Source: CBDCVN01 sp965223045 (GTDB taxonomy: Bacteria > Deinococcota > Deinococci > Deinococcales > Trueperaceae). From it: a DNA stretch of 64,000 nucleotides. Each line of letters starts with the position of its first letter. Positions within the stretch are counted from its first letter, which is position 1. Position numbers and translations under genes: made by a program. The stretch lies in assembly GCA_965223045.1 (NCBI GenBank), contig CBDCVN010000013.1, positions 3,534,001 to 3,598,000 of the forward strand. The letters run 5' to 3'. Positions 10,280 to 18,148 of the stretch are shown in pieces. The notes beneath the pieces are model-generated. The model worked only from the letters and a program-made list of their open reading frames with translations, searched no databases and was not told the origin of the DNA.

Positions 10280-11959
10280 ATGATGCAGTCTACAATTCAC
10301 ACACGGATACAGCATTTTAAGGTGACACCTAAGCAGGGAAGGCAAGCCTCTAAATTACCTAGTGTAATCCAAGCACACAACTCCCCCTTTATCAAACCTA
10401 GCTGTTTAATCCAGCGCAAGGCTAATTGTGTTTGTGGTGGTGGTTGTCCTAATTGTCAGGCAGAAAAAGAAGAAAACGAAGTATTACCTATACAAGCTAA
10501 GTTGCGTATTGGTGCTACTAATGACAAGTATGAGCAAGAGGCAGATCGTGTAGCGGAGCAGGTGATGCGTATGCCGGAGCCTAGTGCGCAACGTCAGGTG
10601 GGTGAGGAAGAAGAGGGATTCTTGCAGGCTAAGCCACTTTTACAACGTCGAGCTGCTGATAATAGTAGCGGTGGCGAGGTTTCGCCTATTGTAAATGAGG
10701 TATTGCGTTCACCAGGGTGGCCATTGGATACAAACACACGTAGTTTTATGGAGTCTCGTTTTGGCCATGACTTTAGTCACGTGCGGGTGCATACTGATGC
10801 ACGTGCAGTAAGGTCAGCACAGGCAATGAATGCACTAGCCTACACAGTAGGGCAAGAAATTATTTTTGGGACAGGACAGTATAAGCCAAGTACAGCAATA
10901 GGAAAACGATTATTGGCACACGAATTAGTTCACGTAATACAGCAAAATTATTCTATGAATGCTCCCAGAATTCAAAAACGAAGGATCCACAGGGAGTATT
11001 CGACTGCTATACTTGAGACTGGTCCTATATGGGATATAACTCTTATTATTAGAGGAGCTCCTGAAGAGAGTACAGAACACTTACAGGATTTCGTTTTAGC
11101 ATGTGAAAATGGCATTCGCAGTGCTGCCCGCTATTTAAGAACTCATAGCAACAGACAAATACAGGTTAACATGCGTTATCGGAGAACAAGTCAATTCTCA
11201 GATATTTCACAAGAAGCCTACAATCTAGCCCTTCAATCAGTTCTTGGGTCGGAAGAAGAAGCACCTACTACACCAGAGTCAACTTTACCAGAATCGGTAG
11301 AAGAAACACTTAACACGCCAGAATCAACTTTATCAGAATCAGAAACATTGCCTTCCATCGAGCAACCGAGTAGCCAGTTAAGAGAACCTGTTTGCGGTCC
11401 TGATATAACAGAGGAACTTATAGGTGTACTTAGGAGCATTCGTAGTTGGTATAATGATTTGACGCCAGATCAACAGGAAAACGCATGTAATTCTATTCAT
11501 AGCTTTAGCGATAGCAATTTTAGTTTTGTTGATGCTTGGGACATTAGTGAATTGTTCTATTTTGATTGGCTTGCATCTCCACCCTATTACCCTTTCTGTG
11601 GTAGTTCTCCTAACTCATTCCAAGAGTGCCTTGGAACAGTTGAGGTGTTAGGTCAATGCTACTTGGCTGGAACAGTGAATTATGCAATGCTTGGGGTAAT
11701 GGCAAGCTTGTGTGACTGGATTATGCCTGAATGGGTGTTGAGAGGATTAATCTATGCATGGAAAGGTCTAAATACTAGCTTAGGTGGTTTTGACGATCCC
11801 ATTCCTCCTACCGAATGGGCAATTGCTGCATATAGAGGTTTTCCATCCTTTCATCCAACCCAAGGTAATAGACCACATTGCAGGACTACTTGCCCTGTTG
11901 AGTATAGAGGACCATCCTTTGATTGGATTTGGGAGCCTTACAAACCTCGCAGGAATTAG
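10280..11959 (+). CDS. Second DUF4157 eCIS cargo protein, C-terminal domain unknown
   Basis: This protein has 559 residues, with two ATG codons in a row at 10280 and 10283. Residues 50-59 repeat the CxCGGGCPxC motif, and residues 75-222 are a DUF4157 domain with HELVH at 214-218, nearly identical to the upstream cargo protein (QAKLRIGATNDKYEQEADRV is shared). A Ser/Thr/Pro/Glu-rich linker with two TPEST-L-x-ES repeats spans about residues 330-370. The last 190 residues are different from the first cargo protein and rich in Cys, Trp and aromatic residues (CGPDITEELI, SWYNDLTPDQQ, CYLAGTVNYAMLGVMASLC). I do not recognise this domain and assign no activity. The 182-base gap upstream suggests its own promoter or a recent duplication. 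Delivery by the neighbouring injection system is inferred from DUF4157 and position. Confidence 0.72.
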   Translation: MMQSTIHTRIQHFKVTPKQGRQASKLPSVIQAHNSPFIKPSCLIQRKANCVCGGGCPNCQAEKEENEVLPIQAKLRIGATNDKYEQEADRVAEQVMRMPEPSAQRQVGEEEEGFLQAKPLLQRRAADNSSGGEVSPIVNEVLRSPGWPLDTNTRSFMESRFGHDFSHVRVHTDARAVRSAQAMNALAYTVGQEIIFGTGQYKPSTAIGKRLLAHELVHVIQQNYSMNAPRIQKRRIHREYSTAILETGPIWDITLIIRGAPEESTEHLQDFVLACENGIRSAARYLRTHSNRQIQVNMRYRRTSQFSDISQEAYNLALQSVLGSEEEAPTTPESTLPESVEETLNTPESTLSESETLPSIEQPSSQLREPVCGPDITEELIGVLRSIRSWYNDLTPDQQENACNSIHSFSDSNFSFVDAWDISELFYFDWLASPPYYPFCGSSPNSFQECLGTVEVLGQCYLAGTVNYAMLGVMASLCDWIMPEWVLRGLIYAWKGLNTSLGGFDDPIPPTEWAIAAYRGFPSFHPTQGNRPHCRTTCPVEYRGPSFDWIWEPYKPRRN

Positions 11960-12414
11960 TGCACTAAGTCTAATGATGAAGTCGAATCTAAACGAATCTA
12001 ATCGTTTTAAGGTTTCAATACCCTATTCATTTCAATCATAAATCAAAAGCGTAAATACGAATTGGGAATCACTGCAATAATTAGGTTCTAAGGACTCCAG
12101 TTCTATAAAAACACAACTCCAAGAAAATTCACCTTGCTATTCATGACCCGACTTTCGGACCCCCCTTTTAAGAATTTTTGAAATAAATTCGAGAATAATT
12201 AGGACCAAGCAAAGCTAGTAGGGATTTTAGTTCACTTTTAAGATTCATGGTTAATACCTCTACATCATTTACATCATTGTCAGTGGTGATAAACAAAAGG
12301 TGTACATCTATAATCATTAATCACTAAACAAATTCCTAAATATAGTTTTTGAGCCTCTTTCTTAGAAAAGAAATTATGTCACCAACGGAAAAATATAGAG
12401 ATATTTCCTTTACA

Positions 12415-12495
12415 CGATGGTGACCGAGTTAGAAGCTTTACTACCCCTTGCTGTCACCGTTTTGAAGGCAATTATTTTTTCATGTCAAACCCTTG
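12415..12495 (+). repeat. Dispersed repeat, copy 1 (partner at 22019-22099)
   Basis: Both copies are 81 bases long, begin CGATGGTGACCGA and end TTTTTTCATGTCAAAC-C/T-CTTG, and agree at roughly 70% of positions by eye without gaps. Both keep an open frame reading MVTEL-x-ALL ... IFSCQTL, so this is probably a remnant of a coding element such as a transposase end. The parent element is not recognised. Confidence 0.55.
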
Positions 12496-12534
12496 TGTTA
12501 AAAAGGTTGGCAAATTGCTGCGTTGGGTTCAGGA

Positions 12535-12567
12535 AAACCTCCGAGGTTTTTAAAACCTCGGAGGTTT
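12535..12567. repeat. Near-perfect 33-base palindrome AAACCTC-type
   Basis: The left arm AAACCTCCGAGGTTTT (12535-12550) and right arm AAAACCTCGGAGGTTT (12552-12567) are exact reverse complements around one base. The 29 bases 12523-12551, which include the left arm, recur exactly at 14292-14320. AAACCTC/GAGGTTT palindromes are dispersed in many bacterial genomes; here it may act as a terminator or as a mobile repeat. Confidence 0.6.
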
Positions 12568-12931
12568 GGGCGACCCCAAGTTTTTCTGACATACTGCGCA
12601 AGGACCCACCATAACTAAACAAAATCCAAGAAATCAGCAAGAGCATGGCTACATTCCTTGTCTTTACAAAACGTGTGCAAAGCATCAAATTTCCTCTTGC
12701 TGCCAAACCAAGACAACATTTCTGCTGTTTTAACTTTACTTTGACCTTGTGTACAGATCAAGTATCTTAGAACAGACAAGGGGCAGAAAGTATGGGATTT
12801 CAGTAGAGTGTCTCAAGCAACCTTTCCCAAAATAACTGGAATACAGTAAAACAGCTGGATGTTTTGACGGAAATACAATATGCTGTAAGAATGGAAAACT
12901 ACTTTATAAAAACCTGTGCTAGGATTGTTAA

Positions 12932-13144
12932 ATGAACTTAACCCAACTTACTGATCTAGTAGAGCAACTACCCACACATTTACAAGAAGAGGTGCTAGGC
13001 TTCACTTACAAGCTAGTTGAATCACAAAAAAAACAGCAACCAAGCTATCTCAGCCTTGATTGGGCAGGGGGTCTTAGTGAATTTGCCCAGCAATACACCT
13101 CGTTACAATTAGAAGCTAAAGTCCTTAACTGGTGGAATAGTTAA
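12932..13144 (+). CDS. VapB-like (DUF2281-type) antitoxin
   Basis: This protein of 70 residues starts with MNLTQLTDLVEQLPTHLQEEVLGF, which resembles the short DUF2281 antitoxins: a helix with the 'LP..L..EVLDF..FL' pattern followed by a flexible tail. It ends three bases before a PIN-domain gene, the usual antitoxin-toxin order, so it probably binds and neutralises that toxin and represses the shared promoter. The C-terminal half (DWAGGLSEFAQQYTSLQLE) is where the toxin contact would be expected. The pair appears intact, unlike the broken pair just downstream. Confidence 0.7.
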   Translation: MNLTQLTDLVEQLPTHLQEEVLGFTYKLVESQKKQQPSYLSLDWAGGLSEFAQQYTSLQLEAKVLNWWNS

Positions 13145-13147
13145 TTT

Positions 13148-13543
13148 GTGTATTTAGTAGATACTAATGTTTGGCTCGAGGTACTGTTAAAACAACAGCA
13201 AGCCAAAGTGGCTAGTGACTTCTTAACCAAAACACCTGCTAATAAACTTTACCTCAGTGAGTTTAGCCTTTATTCAATAGGTGTGATTACTTCACGGCTC
13301 AACAAGTCAATTCTGTTTGATGCTTTCGTGAATGATGTGCTAGTTAAATCCCCTGTAAATCGAGTGAAACTTAGTGCGGGTGACTTAATGCAAATGGGAA
13401 AACTAAAAACACAACACCAACTTGATTTTGATGATGCTTACCAATACCTAATTGCCGTGCAGTACAAGTTAACCATAGTAAGTTTTGATGCTGACTTTGA
13501 TCAAACACCCCTAGGGAGAACTGAGCCTAGTAAACTGATTTAA
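13148..13543 (+). CDS. VapC-like PIN-domain toxin ribonuclease
   Basis: This protein of 131 residues starts at GTG 13148, three bases after the antitoxin stop. MYLVDTNVWLEVLL holds the first PIN aspartate (D5). ...LSEFSLYSIGV gives the conserved Glu region, HQLDFDDAYQYLIAVQ gives the central D-x-x-D, and VSFDADFDQT gives the C-terminal Asp, so all the metal-binding acids expected of a PIN nuclease are visible. VapC toxins cleave tRNA or rRNA when the antitoxin is lost; the target of this one is unknown. The pair lies at the edge of an accessory region that also holds other toxin-antitoxin remnants. Confidence 0.82.
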   Translation: MYLVDTNVWLEVLLKQQQAKVASDFLTKTPANKLYLSEFSLYSIGVITSRLNKSILFDAFVNDVLVKSPVNRVKLSAGDLMQMGKLKTQHQLDFDDAYQYLIAVQYKLTIVSFDADFDQTPLGRTEPSKLI

Positions 13544-13649
13544 AAGCTTAGCTCGAGCGCATACTTTTTAATGGGTGGGTGCTCGAGCCAACCTAATACT
13601 CCCTTTCATCGTTGCCTTAGTGATAGTAAAATATCAAGAATGTTTTTTA

Positions 13650-13765
13650 GCATTCACTTAAGCGAGATGGCTCTGTTGCATGGATTTATCAAAAAATCTA
13701 AAAAGACACCACAAAGTGATCTAAAATTGGCACGTAGCCGAAAAAATCTTTGGCAAAGTGGGTGA
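13650..13765 (+). pseudogene. HigB/RelE-like toxin, C-terminal remnant
   Basis: Only the last third of the toxin can be seen. SEMALLHGFIKKSKKTPQSD and LKLARSRKN match the end of the Gp49-like HigB family (typically LLHGFxKKTxKTPxxElxLA). The open frame begins at 13571, but its first 25 residues do not match the family, so the N-terminal catalytic part has been lost. A HigA-type antitoxin, itself interrupted, starts nine bases after the stop at 13765. Confidence 0.6.
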
Positions 13766-13773
13766 TTAATGAT

Positions 13774-14052
13774 ATGAATAAATACAGTGGAAGTAACTTT
13801 GACAATTTTCTTGAAGAAGAAGGTATTCTAGAAGAAGTCTCGGCTCGAGCACACAAACGACTTTTAGCCTTGCAAATTCAAGAGATCATGAAAGAAACTA
13901 ATATAAACAAAACCTAGCTAGCAGAAAAGTTAAATACCAGTCGTTCACAAGTAGATCGCTTACTTGACCCTAGTAACACAACTATTACACTTGAATCTCT
14001 GGAGAGGATAGCTCGAGCTTTTGACAAGCAACTTAAAGTAGAGCTTGCCTAA
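13774..14052 (+). pseudogene. HigA-like XRE antitoxin interrupted by an amber stop
   Basis: The frame from ATG 13774 to TAA at 14052 is 93 codons and reads as one HTH protein except for a TAG at 13915-13917. Before the stop: FDNFLEEEGILEEVSARAHKR and IQEIMKETNINKT. After it: LAEKLNTSRSQVDRLLDPSN and ITLESLERIARAFDKQLKVE, the standard helix-turn-helix of HigA antitoxins. A single C-to-T change in a CAG (Gln) codon would explain the stop. It follows a truncated HigB-like toxin, so the whole pair has decayed. It also contains two GCTCGAGC octamers. Confidence 0.75.
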
Positions 14053-14126
14053 ACAAACTTCAGCCCTACACTTAATTGGCCCACCCAAAGAAACTATCCA
14101 AGCAGAAGTAGTTAATGCTATCATTC

Positions 14127-14327
14127 ATGTCAGCTCTTAACCTTCAATTAACAGCACAACTTTATCAAAAAGTACACAAGCGTGCTGCTACTACTAATCG
14201 CTCTGTTGAATTGTATCAAGGCTATAAATACTCTGTAAAGATTATAGGTAATGTTTCAATTCTTTGTGATAGTACGTTTCCATTTGTTGCATTGGGTTCA
14301 GGAAAACCTCCGAGGTTTTTTGGATAG
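14127..14327 (+). pseudogene. Ribbon-helix-helix antitoxin remnant
   Basis: MSALNLQLTAQLYQKVHKRA followed by ATTNRSVE resembles the N-terminal ribbon-helix-helix of FitA-like antitoxins (LxLxLxxxLYxxLKxRAxxxNRSV). After about 30 residues the similarity ends, and the frame runs into the 29-base repeat at 14292-14320 and stops. I take it as a truncated antitoxin cut off by repeat-related sequence. It is the third toxin-antitoxin remnant within 1.5 kb. The call is tentative because the matching part is short. Confidence 0.4.
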
Positions 14328-14489
14328 ACGTCTATAAAACCTCTAGAAAAATCCCAAAATCAGCGTAATCACAGTTCAGACAATTGAAGGTAGAAAATGG
14401 TTATGGCTATGATAGGTTGGATTGCTTTTACCAACTATTATTTCTAGACTTATACAGTAACCTACTAAACCCTAAAAAGCTGAAGGAAT

Positions 14490-15356
14490 TTAGAGCTGCT
14501 CTATTTCTGCAATACTTAACTTCGTCAACTTAACTATCGCATTTACATCCATTCCTGCTTGCTTCATTTCCTTAGCAATAGCTTGGCGCTCCTTTTCCAT
14601 TCCCTTCTCCATTCCTTCTTCTATACCAATCTCTTTACCCTCAAGAAAAGAAGTATCAATTACATTCTTAAGATCCCTGTAGTGTTTTAAACTTTCTTCA
14701 TATGCTTCCCTCTCTTCAGGCTTAAACTTCGCTATTTCTGCTGCTAAAAATAATCTGTCAAATACTCTCTCTTGCAGTGCCCTTGGGCGATCTTTCAAAT
14801 TCTCTAAGTGCTTTAGTACATAAAGCCACTTATCAAACAGCGTTTCTAGTTCTGCTTCTGTCTTTTGGAATTTAGGCAGCTCTATGTAAATGTAAGTCAG
14901 TTTATCAAAAAAAACTTTGTTGAGTTGATTCTTTAGCTTGACTTTATGAACCACATCAGGACAATCTTTATCCTCTTCAAAAACAAAATCTAATATCCCT
15001 ACAGTGTAAATAGCTTGTAACTTATAATCCCAATCTCCTTTTTGAGCTTGCTCTTGTATAGGAAAGGTAGAGTAGTAAACACTCCTATCTTTAAAGTAAT
15101 TTTGCTTGGCTTTTTGTAGCTCAACTATAAACTTCTGACCTTTTTCGTTTTCACAGTAAAGGTCAAATATAGCTTTCCTGTCCACCTCGGTAATTCCTAA
15201 GTGCTCATTCTTTTTGTAAGTAAGCTTTTCTATCTTGTGCGGTTCTGGTAAAAGTTGATTCAGAAAGTCAATCAGTAACTCTTTGTTAGGTTCTGAGCCA
15301 AAGAGTTTTTTAAACCCAAAATCTGTTAGGGGATTTAGGTAGCGGTCAGGAAGCAT
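14490..15356 (-). CDS. Rpn-family PD-(D/E)XK nuclease (transposase_31/PDDEXK_2-like)
   Basis: This protein has 288 residues. The N-terminus LPDRYLNPLTDFGFKKLFG is the hallmark of Rpn/PDDEXK_2 proteins. EVDRKAIFDLYCENEKGQKF and IVELQKAKQNYFKDRSVYY supply the D...E-x-Q pattern of the PD-(D/E)XK core, and YKLQAIYTVGILDF continues the family pattern. The C-terminus contains a run of charged repeats (EEGMEKGMEKERQAIAKEMK) and a helical tail. Rpn proteins promote RecA-independent recombination and are thought to be phage-defence or mobile nucleases. The gene stands alone, with a GCTCGAGC octamer about 55 bases upstream of its start. Confidence 0.83.
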   Translation of the reverse strand: MLPDRYLNPLTDFGFKKLFGSEPNKELLIDFLNQLLPEPHKIEKLTYKKNEHLGITEVDRKAIFDLYCENEKGQKFIVELQKAKQNYFKDRSVYYSTFPIQEQAQKGDWDYKLQAIYTVGILDFVFEEDKDCPDVVHKVKLKNQLNKVFFDKLTYIYIELPKFQKTEAELETLFDKWLYVLKHLENLKDRPRALQERVFDRLFLAAEIAKFKPEEREAYEESLKHYRDLKNVIDTSFLEGKEIGIEEGMEKGMEKERQAIAKEMKQAGMDVNAIVKLTKLSIAEIEQL

Positions 15357-15491
15357 AAAGTTATTTTAGCACTCTTAAACTTGTTTGGGAAACTAGGGGT
15401 TGTGAGTTTGGTGCTCGAGCCAACCATCTACTCTTATCCCATGTATCCAATAACAAAATTTCTAATTGGAACTCAAAGTTCATTTCAATAA

Positions 15492-16043
15492 TCACCACCA
15501 CCACTTAGCTGAAGCATCAGTGCTACCTTCTGTCTTTTGTCCTTGCTTATTCTCAATGAGATTCTTCCACTTAATTACAGCCTTCTTAAGATCTGCACTT
15601 CTTGAATATCTATGCTTTGAAAGCCGTTTAAGATAGTGCAACCATTGATCAGGTTGATCATTCTCATATGCTGACCAAAGTTGTGTTATCCAATAAACAA
15701 ACTTTGGATCTAACTCTAGGAGGAATTCCCTGTTCTCACTGGGTTCCTGAATAATCTTACGGTGGACAAAGTCTTTCCCAAGGTAACTTTTCCACGACTG
15801 TTGTGGACCTTTATTCTCAGGACCTATCTCCTCTAATTCTTTTCGAACAAGTTTCCTAAACCTTCTACGGCGATGATTGGCCTGAATAACAGGCCAACGT
15901 AATCCTAATAAAGAAATCACGACTGGCATTACAAAAATCTCAAAGAAACCCTTGTGCTGCTCGACAAAGTCAAGTAAGTGAACTAAATATTGTTGCCAAA
16001 CAATATCAAAGAAATCCTTGACAATATTTGGTATGCTTTCCAT
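15492..16043 (-). CDS. Hypothetical single-pass membrane protein
   Basis: The protein has 183 residues and no recognised family. Residues 34-52 (FEIFVMPVVISLLGLRWPV) form one hydrophobic segment followed by a strongly basic patch (NHRRRRFRKLVRK), which predicts an N-out/C-in orientation. The rest is soluble and Trp-rich, with helical stretches (YWITQLWSAYENDQPDQWLH). It ends in Ala-Lys followed by three Trp. It sits between an Rpn-type nuclease and an XRE regulator on the same strand, in an accessory region. No function is assigned. Confidence 0.55.
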   Translation of the reverse strand: MESIPNIVKDFFDIVWQQYLVHLLDFVEQHKGFFEIFVMPVVISLLGLRWPVIQANHRRRRFRKLVRKELEEIGPENKGPQQSWKSYLGKDFVHRKIIQEPSENREFLLELDPKFVYWITQLWSAYENDQPDQWLHYLKRLSKHRYSRSADLKKAVIKWKNLIENKQGQKTEGSTDASAKWWW

Positions 16044-16218
16044 TAGAGTTTCCTAACAGTTAAGCTAGGGTTAGATAAATGGATTTTCATAATTAACCTC
16101 CTATAACTATATAAACAAACTTTTGTGGTAAGCCATATTTATTGGATTATGCCTTGAGTTGCTCGAGCCTCTAAATCTTAAAGCAATAAGCAAAAACTCT
16201 GCAATCCTAAAGCTTCAA

Positions 16219-16446
16219 CTATATATTATCTTTTTGCCTTACCACTAGCTCGAGATCAAATTCATCAAGCAACTTTTCCCAAGTCTTAGGGATTTTCCCA
16301 ATTTGACCTAGCATAATTCTATTAAGGTACTGCTTTGACATACCCATTTTCTCAGCTAGCTCAGCTTGTTTCATATTGCGTTTGGCTAGTTCAATCCTAA
16401 TTGCTTGTCTTATATGGTCATTCACAGTAACTATCATAAATACCAT
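16219..16446 (-). CDS. XRE-family helix-turn-helix regulator
   Basis: This small protein is 75 residues from ATG 16446, or 72 if the second ATG at 16437 is used; no clear ribosome site decides between them. IRIELAKRNMKQAELAEKMG and MSKQYLNRIMLGQ form a classic XRE/Cro-type DNA-binding fold, and the protein ends 25 residues after it, so it is a bare HTH. It resembles the antitoxins and immunity repressors of mobile elements, but no toxin is next to it. The 140 bases to the divergent zinc-ribbon gene would be a natural place for its operator. Confidence 0.72.
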   Translation of the reverse strand: MVFMIVTVNDHIRQAIRIELAKRNMKQAELAEKMGMSKQYLNRIMLGQIGKIPKTWEKLLDEFDLELVVRQKDNI

Positions 16447-16519
16447 AATAGCATTAAATGTTTATTTGATCAATGATAATTATTGACTGAATAGCCTATT
16501 TATGCTAAAATACAAATAA

Positions 16520-16564
16520 TCAGAAAGGCGGCTTTACTCGCCAAAGTTAGAACGCCTTTTCTGA
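16520..16564 (+). promoter_or_regulatory. Leader hairpin upstream of the zinc-ribbon gene
   Basis: TCAGAAAGGCG at 16520-16530 pairs with CGCCTTTTCTGA at 16553-16564, enclosing a loop that itself contains GGCGGC/CGCC pairing potential. It lies 22 bases before the start codon of the gene at 16587, after AT-rich promoter-like sequence (TTGACTGA then TATGCTAAAAT). It may be a transcript leader with attenuator or stability function; a terminator for the opposite strand is less likely because that gene starts on this side. Confidence 0.4.
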
Positions 16565-16586
16565 AATCTCTAATAAGGAGACTAGT

Positions 16587-17045
16587 ATGCACAATAGCAT
16601 AGTCGCCCTTGATCCTGAAGTATTAACCCACAATGCTTTCAGTGACTACATAAGAAACCGCCTTACAGACGTAGATCTAACCAAAGGTCAAGTAATAGAA
16701 CGTTACCCGAACCCTCAAATGGTTGGTGTAAAATTCCCTGTTAAACCAGAAGAAGCTTGGAGAGCATCAGACCTCTGTATTGACCTTGCTGTAGCTGACC
16801 TTTTGCCTACAATAGAAATAGACTGCGATGAGTGTAGTGGAGAAGATAAAGTAAAAGTAGAGTTTTATGGAGATTATAAAGTAGGTCTAGCAAAGTGTGA
16901 AAGCTGTGGTGGTGCTGGTATTGTCTTTACGCCAGTCAAAAATATCTCTATTGATGAGTTGATAGCTAAAGATCATCAAGTCTTAATGGAAACAAATATT
17001 GATTGTTCTAACCTATTAGCCTCTGATTCCCTGTTACCCTTTTAA
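16587..17045 (+). CDS. Small zinc-ribbon protein, function unknown
   Basis: This 152-residue protein starts at ATG 16587 behind AAGGAG. Two Cys pairs, CDECSGEDKV and, about 25 residues later, CESCGGAGIVF, form a DnaJ-like zinc finger (C-x-x-C-x-G ... C-x-x-C-x-G-x-G). The first 75 residues (FSDYIRNRLTDVDLTKGQV) are not recognised. The high-quality ribosome site and the leader hairpin point to an expressed gene. It lies just left of the IS5-type element and may be plasmid- or phage-derived; this is inferred from location only. Confidence 0.55.
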   Translation: MHNSIVALDPEVLTHNAFSDYIRNRLTDVDLTKGQVIERYPNPQMVGVKFPVKPEEAWRASDLCIDLAVADLLPTIEIDCDECSGEDKVKVEFYGDYKVGLAKCESCGGAGIVFTPVKNISIDELIAKDHQVLMETNIDCSNLLASDSLLPF

Positions 17046-17145
17046 AGCTTAGTTAAGATCATTCTGAATAGAATTTTTGCGCCTTCTTTGAAGATGTGTG
17101 CTCCTTGACAATTAAATACCCTTGCCTAAAGGGCTTGTAGCCTTT

Positions 17146-18148
17146 AGAGTTGTTCGGAAATAGCCAAATCAGCTAAAATAGTAGCTAGTATGGTAGTTTT
17201 CAAAACCAGAAGTGACAGACAAGTAAGAGCCTTGACAGGTTTGCCTGAAGAAAAGATAAATGAGTTAGAGACAGTGTTTGAAGAGGTATATGAGGAGCAA
17301 AGTCAAAAAGACTATGAAGAACAACAAGCTAAAGGGGAAAGAGAACGATCTAGGGGAGGAGGAAGAAAAAGTAAACTTCCTTCTACTAAACACAAACTCG
17401 AATTTATTCTCTACTACCTGAAAAGTTATCCTACAATGGATGAATTAGCAGAGAAGTTTGATATGTCTCGTTCCAGTGCACACTATTGGGTACATAAGCT
17501 GCTGCCAATTCTCTCAGCAGCCTTGGCAAAATTAGGTATGTTGCCTAAGAGAGAGTTCAATACACCTGAGGAGTTAAAAGAAGCGCTTGAAGAAGCAAGA
17601 AAAATACTGATTGATGCTACAGAAAGGAAACATAGACGCCCTAGTGAAGAAGAAAAGCAGGAGGAGCTATATAGTGGAAAAAAGAAGGGGCACACGGTAA
17701 AAAACACAATAATAGCAACAGGAAGAAAGGTAATAATCTATGTAGGAAGGACATTTGCTGGGCGGAGACATGACTATGGGATGTTTAAGGAGGAGTTTCC
17801 ACCTAAACAAGGCTGGCTGAAAGAGGAGGGAAAAAGAGCAAATCTAGACTCAGGTTATCAAGGTATAAACAAGGATTATGGGATAGGAGCAGCGATACCA
17901 AAGAAAAAGCCAAGGAAGAGTAAAAAGAATCCTAATCCAGAGCTAACAGAAGCAGAGAAGGAGAGGAATAAAAGGCTGGGCAAAGCAAGGATATATGTAG
18001 AACATGCCATAGGAGGTATGAAACGCTTTAATATACTAGTGCATGCCTTTCGGAATCGCAAGACAGGTTTTGCAGATAGCGTTATAGCTGTCTGTGGGGG
18101 GCTTTGGAATTTTTTGATTGTTTAAACTATTTATTTCCGAACAACTCT
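17146..18148 (+). mobile_element. IS5-family insertion sequence (complete, 1003 bp)
   Basis: The ends are AGAGTTGTTCGGAAATA at 17146 and its reverse complement TATTTCCGAACAACTCT ending at 18148. Both sides are flanked by TTT, consistent with a 3-base target duplication. It encloses one transposase gene. A second copy at 32166-34726 has the same ends and the same length once its own insert is removed. Confidence 0.85.
17190..18125 (+). CDS. IS5-family DDE transposase
   Basis: This 311-residue protein starts at ATG 17190 within the element. The N-terminus is helical and charged (LPEEKINELETVFEEVYEEQ). It is followed by an HTH (TMDELAEKFDMSRSSAHYWV) and a DDE_Tnp_4 catalytic domain with ILIDATERKHRRP (first Asp), ANLDSGYQGINKDYG (second Asp) and YVEHAIGGMKRFNILV (Glu). 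The protein is complete, so the element may be active. The C-terminal 190 residues are identical to the interrupted copy on the minus strand at 32189-32782, which points to recent movement. Confidence 0.9.
   Translation: MVVFKTRSDRQVRALTGLPEEKINELETVFEEVYEEQSQKDYEEQQAKGERERSRGGGRKSKLPSTKHKLEFILYYLKSYPTMDELAEKFDMSRSSAHYWVHKLLPILSAALAKLGMLPKREFNTPEELKEALEEARKILIDATERKHRRPSEEEKQEELYSGKKKGHTVKNTIIATGRKVIIYVGRTFAGRRHDYGMFKEEFPPKQGWLKEEGKRANLDSGYQGINKDYGIGAAIPKKKPRKSKKNPNPELTEAEKERNKRLGKARIYVEHAIGGMKRFNILVHAFRNRKTGFADSVIAVCGGLWNFLIV

Larger units (their letters stand above)
11960..12931. other. Gene-poor stretch with element remnants
   Basis: No convincing gene is present in these 972 bases. It holds one copy of an 81-base dispersed repeat (12415-12495), a strong palindrome (12535-12567), and AT-rich sequence with scattered stops in all frames. 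It marks the boundary between the eCIS locus and the toxin-antitoxin region. Confidence 0.6.

Noticed and set aside
7923..11959. DUF4157 proteins as active metalloproteases
   Set aside because: HELVH resembles HExxH, but DUF4157 is best known as a marker of injection-system cargo, and a third zinc ligand is not obvious; I do not claim protease activity.
12417..12706. Open frames on both strands around 12.5 kb
   Set aside because: They run through the 81-base repeat and the AAACCTC palindrome and have no other support.
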